The position numbers and the translations under genes were made by a program. A stretch of 15,000 nt of DNA, from the NCBI RefSeq assembly GCF_042767895.1, contig NC_091550.1, positions 3,234,143 through 3,249,142 on the forward strand, given 5' to 3'. The stretch comes from Penaeus vannamei. Taxonomy: Eukaryota; Arthropoda; Malacostraca; Decapoda; Penaeidae. The notes under the pieces are model-generated. The model was not told the DNA's origin. It saw only the letters and a list, made by a program, of their open reading frames with translations, and did not search any database. Within the stretch, counting starts at the first letter, position 1, and each line of letters begins with the position of its first letter. Positions 1 through 9,545 of this stretch are shown here, one piece after another.

Positions 1-166
1 TAACACTATAATTCCCGTGATATTTAAAAGGAAATGATATTTAAGCTTAAGAGTTCCAACTTCTCAGAGTTATATTAATTCTAAGCTATTTATTGTTCTA
101 CTTACGGAGTAGGGACGATTTTTAAAGTGAAATCCTGTAAAAGTTTCGTGTTAGGGCAGAAAGACC
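1..166 (+). promoter_or_regulatory. TOE1: 5' flank and probable 5' UTR of TOE1
   Basis: AT-rich sequence upstream of the TOE1 start codon. An in-frame TAG at 152-154 closes the reading frame upstream, which supports the ATG at 167 as the true start; its context (gaccATGg) is favourable. I see no convincing TATA box or initiator, so the transcription start is not placed and part of this stretch may be promoter rather than UTR. Confidence 0.45.
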
Positions 167-271
167 ATGGAAAAATTGCCGGTTATTGAAGTTAGTGAAG
201 ACAATTTTGTTAGTGTTTTACCAGCTATAAGAGATGCGATCAGCAAAGCTTCATTTGTGGCCATTGATTGC
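167..271 (+). CDS. TOE1: TOE1 coding exon 1
   Basis: Codes residues 1-35, ending SFVAIDC, which contains the first catalytic Asp (D34). The donor is TGC|GTGAGT, phase 0. Intron 1 (272-505, 234 nt) follows. Confidence 0.92.
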
Positions 272-3200
272 GTGAGTATTTCATTACTGTGACCGACAGG
301 TAATTATTTTTTTTATTATTATTTTGTTTTTGCAAAGTATTGGAAAGAGGTTATATTACATCAGCAGCAAGTCAGGTTATGGACATAAAATAAACATATT
401 CTCATGCTTGTACATATAATTAAGTGCATAGTTTTTATACTCTGAATAAATAAAGACTATAGTGAACCAGGAGCTTTTTTATTGAAGTTTGACATTTTTT
501 TTCAGGAACTCAGTGGTCTTGGACAACGGAAGAAGATAAATTATCCAGAGATAGATTTCCGTTATCAGTATATGGCTGAAGTCGCACGGAAATATGCAGT
601 TGTGTCGTTGGGTTTATCTTGTTTTACCTGCAAGTCAGTGAGCAATCTAAAAATAGAAAATAATGAAGGTATGTTATTATTTCTAGTATTTTCAGTTTTC
701 AATGAAAGTTTAAAAGGTAACATATGAATTTTCATTCTTTCCAGTTTTTAGGAATTTATGCACTGATTGATGAGAGATAGTGGAATAAGAAAAAAACATT
801 GTGACTTTGCTGTCATGAATTAAGGTTTCGTCATAAGATATATGTAAATCATGTGTGTGTTAGTTGATTTACTTGCCTTACAGGTATGTTTTCAGTGTAA
901 TACTTATGCATGGAAAGGATGGAACATGAGAGGTCAGCATTAATGTCTGTTTAATGATCTTAAGTGAATATTTATAGAGTTTCAGAGTGAAAGCAGAAAG
1001 AGGTGTTTATTTTCCTGTATGGACTTTAGTTTAACTTAAACAGCTAGCATCACCCAGACTAAATTTTCTTTATTTCAAATACTTTTACAATAAAAATAAA
1101 GAGTTTGTACTCTTAGTCAGTTTAGGTTTCAAAAAATGTTGAAGTAGGAAATAATTCTTGTGCTCCCTGCAAGACATTTTTTAGGACGACAGTAAGGAGG
1201 AAATGGTAAGTTTATTTTTATTTTTCTTGTCTTAACTTCATGAAAATGTTGTTATCATGTAAAGGCATAGAAATCAAAACAAAAATATGGATCATGAATA
1301 AAACTTATTGAAATGAAGGTTAAAAGATAATATTAGTATTTTGTGTATGGACAATAGACAATCTTATCCCTTAGTTTTAGATGACTTTTTTATGCCATGT
1401 ATGGTTGAGCCTTTTCCAAGTTGCATGTGCTAAATAGTTGTAAGCTAGTTTGACCCTGGCTATATTTATTTAGGAGAATCAATTCTTTAAATGTAGGCTT
1501 GATGCCTCGTTTTGATCTCATTACCTAAGCAGTTGTTTATACTGCAGCCAAAAGTGTAGTGAGTAGGGTAATTGTATGTATTCCATGATTATTTTTTTCC
1601 CTTGAGCTGAGTTCACATGCACCCCAACACATGGTTTGGTTTGGCACTAGGGAATCTCTCCATAAGTGGGCTAACTCATTCTTTGTAGTATTTTCAAACA
1701 GGTGGTTGTGCTGAGAAACAGGCTTGTTTTTGCACATTGGTTGTCTGTGTGAACTAGATTGGTTTTTCTAACACACTGTTGTTTTTTTGCCCATCCCTGT
1801 GTCTTTCATTACCAAAATCAAAACATACATCTTTAGTATTGTGAAAAACAAAAGCTGAAAAAGAGAAATGCAGAAAATAGAATGTGTGAAGCATGTACTT
1901 GTATGAAGTCTTTTTACTACTGTTTCAGAGAACAGTAATTTTGATCTGATATTTTGTATATTGTTTTTTTCAATAAACGTACATTGGCATGGTTTTCATT
2001 TTTTCATTTTCCAAGTTAAGCAAATCACTTGGGGGTCCTTGACTTTTTATTTTATTTACAGGTGGATGTGGACAAGTCCTTAGCCATGATTATCTTGTGC
2101 AGACTTTTAACTTCATCACATTATGTTCTGACGACTTTACTGTAGAGTGTAACTCATTCAAATTCCTTGAAAGACATGGCTTTGACTTCAACAAGTTGTA
2201 TGCCAAAGGACTGCAGTATTACAAAGGATGTGATAAAGAGGTATTTTGGAGTGAATAATACCAATATTTGTTTACCCTTAGTAAATGTGATAAAATACAA
2301 ATGTAAGATACTGTTTTAAGTATGTATGGCCATAAGTTCATTATGTTTCTTATCTTGATCAATTGTTGGTACAATAATTGAGTAACATTAATCAGAGGAC
2401 TTTAAGCATTTTTTTTTTCTTTCAGAAAGAGGAGAATCCAAATATTCGACATGTATTGTCAAGCATTGTAGAGCACAGAAAACCTGTTGTGGTTCACAAT
2501 GGCCTTTTGGACTTGGTGTATCTTTATCAAGCTTTTTATGCAGAACTTCCCAAAAAGTCTGAAACCTTTGCAGCAGATTTGTCTGATATGTTCCAATGTG
2601 GAGTATATGATACAAAGTATATAGCAGAGTTCCATCAATCTGTGCCTGCAACATACCTGGATTATCTGTACACAAAAATGTAAGTGTGAATATTTGTCCA
2701 AGGACTTGCACAGATTAGGAGTGTTATGTAAATTGACCCATAGAATCCAAATGTGCCTTGGCTAATCCCATTGATGCCAGCAGTGCATATGCATGTGCAT
2801 TGTTCACATAAGGCTGCATCCACACCAGTGACAAAACATGGTGGGAACATTAAGACTGACAAGTTGGGTAACAGATTGCTAAATCGTTGAGGAACATTGT
2901 AGTAGACATGTTGGTACAAATTTGCTGGGCGACATGTTAGCAATCTCCTGGTGTGGACGAGGTGATATTGTCAGAGACCTCCGACATATCTCTCAACACT
3001 AACAGATACGTCCCCATTCATATCAGGAGATTTGTATATGAATGTCTCCTATTGTGTCCCCCACAAACGTTTCCAATTTGTCTCCAAGCAACATGTCACT
3101 AGTGTGGATGCAGTTTAAGTCACCCTGGAGTCATTTACTAGACCTACTGGACTTCATCTGCTTGATCACATAAAACCACTTCTCCTCACTCACACTCCTC

Positions 3201-6200
3201 TTTGTTGTTAATTTGAGTAGAAAAGGCCCATTCTGACAGTCATCATTCTTGGTCCAGGTTGCCCAAGTTGTAGAGGGCTTGGACTTAACTTGAGATGCAA
3301 AAAAATTCTAATCACATACTTGTAAGACACATAAGACAACCAATATATTATATCTGGAGACCAAGTATAAGTTTATTTGGATATCTCTGATTTTGATACT
3401 TTTAGGATTATGTACTTGTGAATTGTGAATGTGTTTATTCTGAATTTATGATTGTTGGAACTGATGTAAAGTCTGGTATCAACTTAATGCATAACATTCC
3501 CTATCAGTGTGGATGACTGGATAGCCAAACATTGCACCATTGTATGTCAGCATGTGCTACAAGGATTAGCAGTAGGCTGGATTGGCCATTTGTTACTTTT
3601 TCATTATATCAAAGGGATAGTACACCAGTCTGTGAGGATAAGGAGGGGCATCTGCTTACTTGTATACATTTAAGGAACCAACTGTTGTAGTAATTTTCCT
3701 TTTCTTTTACCCTCTTTTCCCTTTTTTGATGTGGATACTAACTAATGACACAGGGGAGTGTTTTACTATATAATAATGAATGATACACAGATGTGCAACA
3801 TATGCATAATGTGCTTTATATGTATTGTCAAAGTGAAATATCTTTGGGCTTTCTATGGCTGTCATACCAATGCTGCAAATATTTAGGCTTATGTTTATTG
3901 TCAGTTTCATCTTTTAAGACCACTCTAATTTTAACATTAGTCAGTCTTCATTACTTTCTGACAATATCTAACTTTTATGCAAACCAAAGTACTACAGCAT
4001 TGTAAACAAAGTTAGATAATAGTCTCCAAGCAACATAGAAGATGAAAAAGACTATACCGTGTTGAAGGTTGAAAGTAGCCTTAATTAATGGCACACTTTA
4101 TATTTGTTGTAAATTTAAACAGTAGTGTTAAGCAGATATAGCTAAGACTTTGTGTTTCTTACTCTCTCATGCGTATCTTATTTTACCCCCTAGTGAATTC
4201 ATGTAATATCATTGATAACTTTACTGGCCAAAGTATTAATTTCCTGCAAAATGTTTTTTATATGTACTATGATAATTTTTTTGTTTTTGCTGACTTTCGT
4301 ATCCAGCATGTGGTTTGTCACAGGCTCTGGAGGTTGCATAGTATATGTTTTTAAATTTAGGTCTCAAATGTTTCACAATTTATATTGGCTAGAATAGTTT
4401 GGAAAGTTGCATTAATTGAGAATCTGTATATTAACTGTAAGCCTCTATAAAGAACATTTACTTCCACTAAGTTTTCAAATGAACATTACCCTTTCTTACA
4501 GGCAGCTGAAGAATGCTCACAGAGAAGTTTCAGGGAAGTGGCACGTCAGGGTAACCTTTCCCCCTTACCCAAGCAACCTGGCCAACGTAGACTGGTATCC
4601 ATACTTACAGATCCATTCATATGATTCCAAGAGTGATGATGATGGTCTAGAAGTTTGTGAGACATTTGCCGTAAGTATATTCAACTGGATAGAATTTTCT
4701 GTAGGTAAAGTAATTCATTTTATTCAAACCAGGAGTAGCTATCTGTTTCATAAGATCAATTAAATTGCATTGAAAAAATAGTTTTGGGTTTTCAGTCACC
4801 CAGATAATTTTTTGACTATCATAGAAACATCTCATTTCTCATTCAGTGTATATTTCTTGAAATTTAAAATGCTTCATTTTTTCCTCTTTTTTTCTTTGCT
4901 TTTTGGCTTTTCTAGGTCAAAACAAAAATGGTTTATAAATTTTGATTGCATAGGTTCAGCCTCTAGTTCATCAAGTAACAGATACTGCACCCAAAGAAAT
5001 TTTGTATAAAAAATGCAAAATAATGCACATACTTCACTGTATAACATAGACTCATACAACTTCCTTTAGCATAAATTATTGCTATGCATATTGGACTTCA
5101 CTGTGTTATATTACCATCTGCACTACTTGCTAGTCTAAAATGGAAGCACATTTAGGGAAAAACTATTACTAAGCTAAAGCAATATAGCAGCATCCACCAT
5201 TGAAAGTTGTGGTTAACCCATTGCGGACAGGACAAATATTTACTGTCTGGCACTCCTGGGGAACTGTAGGAGCATTCTTGTCGGCATGAGGTTAAAGAAA
5301 ACAAAACGAGGATGAGTAACAGCTAGCCAAGCAGTAATTAGGCAAACATGACTGCATCTTAAGTAAAAGTTCCCAGCCATCAAACTTGCCAAACAAGTAA
5401 ATGTTAGATTATTGAGATTGAGCCTATACTACAAGAATCCTTTTCAAATCACTTGGTTGTTTACTTGAACTACAGAAATTATGTATAACATTCAAGTATT
5501 GTTTGATCCCCCTTTAAGTGAAAATATCAAAAGAGATGCAAGTGGTTTAGCTTTACATGAAATTTTTCAAATGCGTTTCTGCTTTTCTTTGTATTAATCA
5601 GTTTTGTAATAACTTGTTTCATCTTTTGAATCATACAGAAACCAAAAGCACATGTAAATTTTACTAATGCCACAGTGATCAGTCCATGTGAATTTAAACT
5701 TACACACAGGTATACTGTAGCAGTTACAACTACAACATAGTAATGAGTAGATGTTTTTGTAGACACTAATAAGTGTAATAATGAGTATGGATTTCTATAA
5801 ACTGCACTGGTATATTTTACTGAATCAATTGTTACTACTGTGTGAATGTATTTGCTCTCATTGAACTTTACATCCTCCCAAGAACATTGATAGTACTACT
5901 CGCAACAAATGAAGACTTTATAACTAACAATGTATCATGGTTGATTTACATATTTAAAGAAAAACTACAGTATTTTATAGGTATTATGCACTTTTAATAT
6001 GGTTAATTTTACTTATTTTTCCAGTATCATGGATGGTGCTCAAAAGGTAGTGAATGTGGAAGCAGTCATAATATAAATAAAATAGTCATACAACTTCAAC
6101 CTAAGGGTGCTAAGAAGAGTAGTTCAACTGGTAGAAAATACAGTGGACCAAAGACCGGGTCGCTGGTACACATCATACAGCATGCAGTGAAGAAAGAGGA

Positions 6201-6612
6201 AATGGAGAACAAGAAGAGGATAAATGAAGACCTCGAACCAGACAGGAAGAAAAATAAAATTTGCAGTATCAAATCAGGAAATGAGAGAAATGGAAATGAT
6301 GAACCAGGCCAAGATCATAACAGTGACTCAAAATCAAATAATCAAGATAGCAAAAAGGCTGGAAGCCACAAAGCTGGGTACGATGCCTTTATGACTGGAT
6401 TCATATTTGCATCGTACATAGCGGAGAAGGGAGTGTTAAGCACTAAAAATACCAGTTATACAGCTGATAGTTTGGGTCTTAGTGAGGAAAAGAACAAGAT
6501 GTATTTAGTTGGAAAAAATATTCCTTTTCTGATAAGAACTAGTGCGTATGCAAACATGTCTACAAACCATATGTCAAAAATTGCAAAGATCAGAAAGGAC
6601 TGTATGAGATAA
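167..6612 (+). CDS. TOE1: TOE1 (target of EGR1) 3' exonuclease/deadenylase, six coding exons, complete
   Basis: Exons join 167-271, 506-668, 2062-2240, 2426-2679, 4502-4670 and 6025-6612 (TAA at 6610-6612): 1458 nt, 485 residues, close to human TOE1 (about 510). Every intron has GT/AG borders and all phases match. In the family, TOE1 is a nuclear (Cajal body) DEDD-type 3' exonuclease of the CAF1 superfamily that trims 3' tails of snRNAs and related small RNAs. Visible motifs are the first acidic pair D34-C-E36 followed by LSGLG; HNGLLDL with D178; a C-x8-C-x5-C-x3-H zinc finger (C286, C295, C301, H305); basic clusters at about 353-368 (KKR, DRKKNK) that could be a nuclear localisation signal; and a C-terminal HKAGYDAFMTG block (H405, D410) supplying the last catalytic residues. 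The split layout, with finger and basic region inserted before the final Asp block, is as in vertebrate TOE1. No catalytic residue is missing and no frame is broken, so the gene looks functional. Confidence 0.95.
506..668 (+). CDS. TOE1: TOE1 coding exon 2
   Basis: The acceptor is a T-rich tract ending TTCAG at 505. Residue 36 is the catalytic Glu of the D-x-E pair, followed by LSGLGQRK, matching the family's ELSGLG. The exon includes YAVVSLGLSCF, which matches the family's SLGLACF strand. It ends in phase 1 at AATGAAG|GTATGT. Confidence 0.93.
669..2061 (+). other. TOE1: TOE1 intron 2
   Basis: AT-rich intron of 1393 nt with donor GTATGT and acceptor TTTATTTACAG. I looked for an extra coding exon and found none; the flanking exons join in phase and align to the family without a gap. 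I recognise no element inside it. Confidence 0.8.
2062..2240 (+). CDS. TOE1: TOE1 coding exon 3
   Basis: Codes residues 90-149, including YLVQTFNF and HGFDFNKLYAKGLQYYKG, which correspond to the YLAQVFNL and HGFNFN..YAQGIPYHKG segments of human TOE1. It ends in phase 0 at GAG|GTATTT, a weaker donor, but the reading frame and homology support it. Intron 3 is 2241-2425 (185 nt). Confidence 0.92.
2426..2679 (+). CDS. TOE1: TOE1 coding exon 4
   Basis: A long T tract precedes the acceptor TTTCAG at 2425. Codes residues 150-233 plus two bases of codon 234. It holds the family's HNGLLDLVYLYQAFY block (D178 is the third acidic residue), then ETFAADLSDMF and GVYDTKYIAEFH. The donor is AAAAT|GTAAGT, an excellent consensus. 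Confidence 0.94.
2680..4501 (+). other. TOE1: TOE1 intron 4, carrying a MITE
   Basis: Intron of 1822 nt, from donor GTAAGT to acceptor CTTTCTTACAG. It contains a 304-bp inverted-repeat element at 2812-3115 (listed separately). From 3119 to 4490 I see AT-rich sequence with no recognisable gene or RNA. A 15-bp stretch at 4022-4036 repeats 3080-3094 of the MITE. Confidence 0.8.
2812..3115. mobile_element. Non-autonomous PIF/Harbinger-like MITE
   Basis: 304-bp element with inverted ends: 2812-2833 and the reverse complement of 3094-3115 agree at 19 of 22 positions. The shared inner part reads CTGCATCCACACCAGTGACA on the left, with one C/T change on the right. It is flanked by TAA on both sides (2809-2811 and 3116-3118), the 3-bp target typical of PIF/Harbinger elements, which also often have GC-starting ends of this style. 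No transposase frame lies inside. It is somewhat richer in GC than the intron around it. The superfamily call is inference from ends and target site. Confidence 0.75.
4502..4670 (+). CDS. TOE1: TOE1 coding exon 5
   Basis: Completes codon 234 (Met) and codes residues 235-290. HVRVTFPPYPSNLANVDW corresponds to the HLTLEFCNYPSSMRDHIDY segment of human TOE1. The exon ends CETFA, so the first zinc-finger Cys (C286) lies four residues before the junction. The donor is GCC|GTAAGT, phase 0. Confidence 0.9.
4671..6024 (+). other. TOE1: TOE1 intron 5
   Basis: Intron of 1354 nt, donor GTAAGT, acceptor ATTTTTCCAG. It holds a small inverted-repeat element at 5213-5295. The rest is AT-rich with nothing recognised. 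It interrupts the zinc-finger motif between its first and second Cys. Confidence 0.8.
5213..5295. repeat. Short inverted-repeat (MITE-like) element
   Basis: Left end TTAACCCATTGCGGACAGGA and the reverse complement of the right end (TTTAACCTCATGCCGACAAG) are clearly related but imperfect. The unit is about 83 bp with no coding capacity. No target duplication was resolved, so this may be a worn or internally deleted element. Confidence 0.45.
6025..6612 (+). CDS. TOE1: TOE1 coding exon 6 (last)
   Basis: Codes residues 291-485. It opens YHGWC and completes the CCCH finger (C295, C301, H305). A low-complexity, charged linker follows (Lys, Glu, Asn, Ser and Asp rich, about 320-400) with basic clusters. 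Next come HKAGYDAFMTGF (405-416), which carries the last catalytic Asp, and a C-terminal NKMYLVGKNIPFLI strand like NKVYLSGKAVPL of human TOE1. TAA at 6610-6612. Confidence 0.93.
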   Translation, partial: YHGWCSKGSECGSSHNINKIVIQLQPKGAKKSSSTGRKYSGPKTGSLVHIIQHAVKKEEMENKKRINEDLEPDRKKNKICSIKSGNERNGNDEPGQDHNSDSKSNNQDSKKAGSHKAGYDAFMTGFIFASYIAEKGVLSTKNTSYTADSLGLSEEKNKMYLVGKNIPFLIRTSAYANMSTNHMSKIAKIRKDCMR

Positions 6613-6830
6613 AGTGATGGATATGCCCCCCGAAATTAACTTTTTATTTGATTTTATTATTACTTTGCTTTGAAATACTTTTACTGAAAGTTTCTGGAAG
6701 TACAGTATTACTGTAAGCCTGTGCCCATGTGTATCATTTCTTACCTACTTATTTGCAGTTTCTTTTATTAATATGAAGGTGGAAATTGAACAAAATGATT
6801 GCTGAATAAAAAACATTCCAAGATTTTGTA
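6613..6830 (+). terminator. TOE1: TOE1 3' UTR and poly(A) signal
   Basis: AT-rich 3' UTR. The first clear poly(A) signal is AATAAA at 6805-6810, followed by a T/G-containing stretch around 6825-6840, so cleavage probably falls near 6825. Another AATAAA at 7482-7487 could serve a longer form. Confidence 0.6.
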
Positions 6831-7200
6831 ACAGTTATGGATTCCATTGATATATTTTACCCGATTATTTACTTTAAGTGGGGAGAATATGCTTCTGATT
6901 ATGCAAAATCAGAATTAGTTACAGTATACTCTGTTAAATTTCTGTTGAAACATGAAAAGGAAATATTCCAGGAATGTGGAATATTTATACACAGAAGTAC
7001 ATGAAAAGTTGCTACTGCTGTTGAAATAATTTTTTTTTGAAGCTGGTCAGCAGCAAGATAATGTATATTATACTTAATTAAAACAGTAATTAATATGTTG
7101 CAAGAAAATAGCTATGTGACATGTTGAAATACAAATGTTAAAAGAATAAGACAACCCAATTTGTACTGATAAATGTTTAAATGTGGCAAGAGAGTGATAG
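6831..7200. other. Intergenic AT-rich DNA
   Basis: Nothing recognisable: no open frame, RNA gene or clear repeat structure. Confidence 0.5.
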
Positions 7201-7445
7201 AGCAAAGGAGCAATCACCACAGGGCACAACATATTATTCTATATGGTCTACAGCTCCTCATTACCCATAGGGGATGGTGTCAGCTCGGGCTTTGGTTTCA
7301 TTAAGCTAAAAGACTGGCAGACAACACCTAGACCTCCACCATAATAGGTGGCAATAGTGGAGGCTCATCATATCTGTCGTGGGTGGAAACGAGCTGAGCA
7401 GAAGGCTCACATATTACCCCCAAGGTTGGAATCGTGTGCGTCATA
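7201..7445. repeat. GC-richer island, unidentified (possible repeat)
   Basis: A stretch much richer in GC than the DNA on both sides, with sharp edges, no long open frame and no obvious terminal repeats. GGTTGGAATCG at about 7424-7434 resembles a tRNA-type B box (one base off GGTTCGAATC), but no good A box was found at the right spacing. Probably an inserted repeat; family unknown. Confidence 0.3.
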
Positions 7446-7965
7446 AATATTTGGTTTAAATAAGGTCATACATGTTAGAATAATAAAGCCAGAAATTTAC
7501 AAAATCTTCAAATCAAGTCATTTTTTTTCAAAACAAGAAAAGAATATTTACTCTATGTATGGCCCTATTTCAATCTGACATGTAGTACTATAGCTCTAGT
7601 ATAAATGTCAGATAAGATACAATTAAACATTGTTTTATTTAAAAGTCCAAGAATTTAGTGCAGTTTGACTAAGAGAAATTATTAATTTCTGCACTCATTC
7701 CTTCTGGTTTATGCTCCTTAGAAATGGAAAGAAAACAAATTATTCCAGACTTGATGGACCAATGTGTATAATAATGATGCCCTGCTTCCATCAATTTTTG
7801 ATATTAAAATAAAAAATAACTGATAATGTAAATGAATGTTAATAATCCCCAAAAAATTTAAAATGAAGAAAAAAATAATCTTTGGTACTGCATTCTTTTC
7901 TCAATTCACTAATGTTATGCCAAACTAAGATTTATTATTATTATTATTTTTTATTTCTGCTGCAT
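7446..7965. other. Intergenic AT-rich DNA with TTA/ATT microsatellite
   Basis: Strongly AT-rich, without coding signal. A short TTA/ATT run lies at about 7931-7950. Confidence 0.5.
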
Positions 7966-8460
7966 CAACATCTAAGGCTATTAATAACGTATAACAAATA
8001 TAGTGATAGTGTGAAGCTTGGGTGCAAAGCACTCCGGTACGGAAAGGTCATACAGTAACATGACAAAGTATTGTAGCAAAATGGTAAAAAATGAATTAAC
8101 AATTAAGACAAAATATGTTAGATAAAGGCTTTAGAGAGCACTGTAGGTATGTTAGTGAAAATGGCAAAGAGGGACAAGCAAACAAAATACTAAGGCTGTT
8201 CAGGATTTGACACAAAGTTATCCTTTCATCCTTTTAGCATGGCTCTCATACTTTTTAGGATGTAGATGGAAGGGGATAAAGCAGAGAAGGAAAAAGTAAG
8301 GTGGAGAAGAAAAGACTATGTAAAATTAGTTGAGGCGAGGGCTGAGGTCCACAGTAGGGGTGATCCCCTAAATTGGGCATCAGTCACCATCTATGGTCCC
8401 CACGACAACAATGGGCATGGGATTGAGGGGGCGGGGGCTAGACAGAATATAACAATGAAA
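7966..8460. repeat. Unidentified repeat-like block with GC-rich right end
   Basis: Sequence from about 7966 grows purine-rich on the plus strand (8265-8340) and ends in a GC-rich tract (8335-8450) with a run of G near 8427-8440. A 69-codon open frame at 8266-8475 (WASVTIYGPHDNNGHGIEG in its middle) has no family I recognise. It may be a remnant of an interspersed repeat that follows the ATT run. A copy-number search would decide. Confidence 0.3.
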
Positions 8461-8884
8461 TGTCTCATTATGTAAAATAAATTATGCAAACATTGTTTAA
8501 ACACATTAATAATTAGAAAATAAAAGAAATCTATTCTTATTGAACGTAAATATGATCATATAATTATCCATACTTGTTTGTTTTCCTTGTCAAAAAGAAT
8601 TAATATTTTCAAAATGTCATTTATTAATATTCTATCCATATACTTATCAACTTTTAAGGTAGGGAATAATCTGTGCAAATTACAATTTTATTTGTCTTCT
8701 TGAAGCAATATAACATTGAATATACTCAGAAATACTGTTAATAAATACCTTTAAAAAATTATAGAAATGTAAGGCACAGGCTGTAACACAAATATGTTTT
8801 TGTGCTAGTGGTGTCAGACAATTGAATTGTGAGATACTGTAGCAATGGATTTGCATCCGCCATAGACTGGTGTCAATCATCTCT

Positions 8885-9255
8885 TTAAGGAGCTTTTGTG
8901 TGTGGGTGTGAGTGCCCACAGGTATGGCTGGGTGCTGGAGATCGAATGACTAAGGCCTGGGTAGTCCTGGTTGCTTGCTGCTGTGTCTTGCTCTGCTGGA
9001 GGATCGGTGAGTGCTGAAGTCGGCCCAGACACTGGAGCTTAGGTAGGGCTGAGCTGTGCCAGCTACCAGGGAACGAGGGGAGCCTGTGGTCCAATAGGTG
9101 AGCCGTGATGTGTCCGGTGTCAACCAATCGGGTCTCGTTATGCGTCTTTGAGAAGCTGCTGATAGTGAGGGCGAGAGGACAGACTGTGAACCTGGACCCA
9201 ACCTGGGGGAAGTATGCCCGCTGCAGGTTGCAGGGGTCGGCTACAATACCATGAC
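8885..9255. repeat. GC-rich block with overlapping open frames, unclassified
   Basis: About 370 bases, far richer in G and C than anything else in the window. On the minus strand two frames stay open (8885-9313, 142 codons; 8950-9201, 83 codons), but stop codons are depleted in any GC-rich DNA and neither frame shows a domain I know. It includes CCAAT/ATTGG pentamers near 9093 and 9125. It could be an inserted repeat, a non-coding exon or a promoter-like island; I favour a repeat, with low certainty. Confidence 0.3.
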
Positions 9256-9466
9256 AAACTGATGTTTTATGAATTATGAAAAACACATTCTCAGCTGAAA
9301 CCTGACTTGTCATATTTTATTTACTTAAGGCATGAAACATTTTTGCTGTCTTGAGCAGCAAATCAACTTTAATTTCTAATTTTATTCATGTCTTTATGTA
9401 ATTATAATATTTAAAAAAAGAAAAGAAAAATTTAATGTCCTGAATAACAATATTTTTGCATCCTGT

Positions 9467-9545
9467 CTGATCAGGGGACTGCCCAGGTGGTGAGATCAGA
9501 GGGAACATTCTCAGTTATTGCTGGTTTCAAACTCATATGACCGTT
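9467..9545 (+). repeat. Possible tRNA-derived SINE head
   Basis: TGCCCAGGTGG at 9480-9490 resembles a Pol III A box (TGGCNNAGTGG). GGTTTCAAACT at 9523-9533 resembles a B box (GGTTCGAANCC) at a normal spacing of about 43 bases. No acceptor stem can be folded, so it is not a functional tRNA. The element would run rightward, possibly to about 9650; no tail or target duplication was found. Confidence 0.35.

Noticed and set aside
2388..2711. Minus-strand open frames of 107 and 80 codons opposite TOE1 exon 4
   Set aside because: They are antisense shadows of a well-supported coding exon and show no domain.
2662..2943. 93-codon minus-strand frame at the exon 4/MITE border
   Set aside because: It straddles a splice junction and a MITE end; there is no conserved feature.
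4169..4397. Overlapping 61-codon frames in TOE1 intron 4
   Set aside because: T-rich sequence giving Phe/Leu/Ile-rich peptides; two frames overlap and neither resembles a known protein.
7380..7440. tRNA gene suggested by the B-box-like GGTTGGAATCG
   Set aside because: No matching A box and no cloverleaf could be folded.
8885..9313. 142-codon minus-strand frame as a protein gene
   Set aside because: It lies in a GC-rich block where a second frame is also open, has no recognisable domain and no clear splice or start context. Kept only as an observation.
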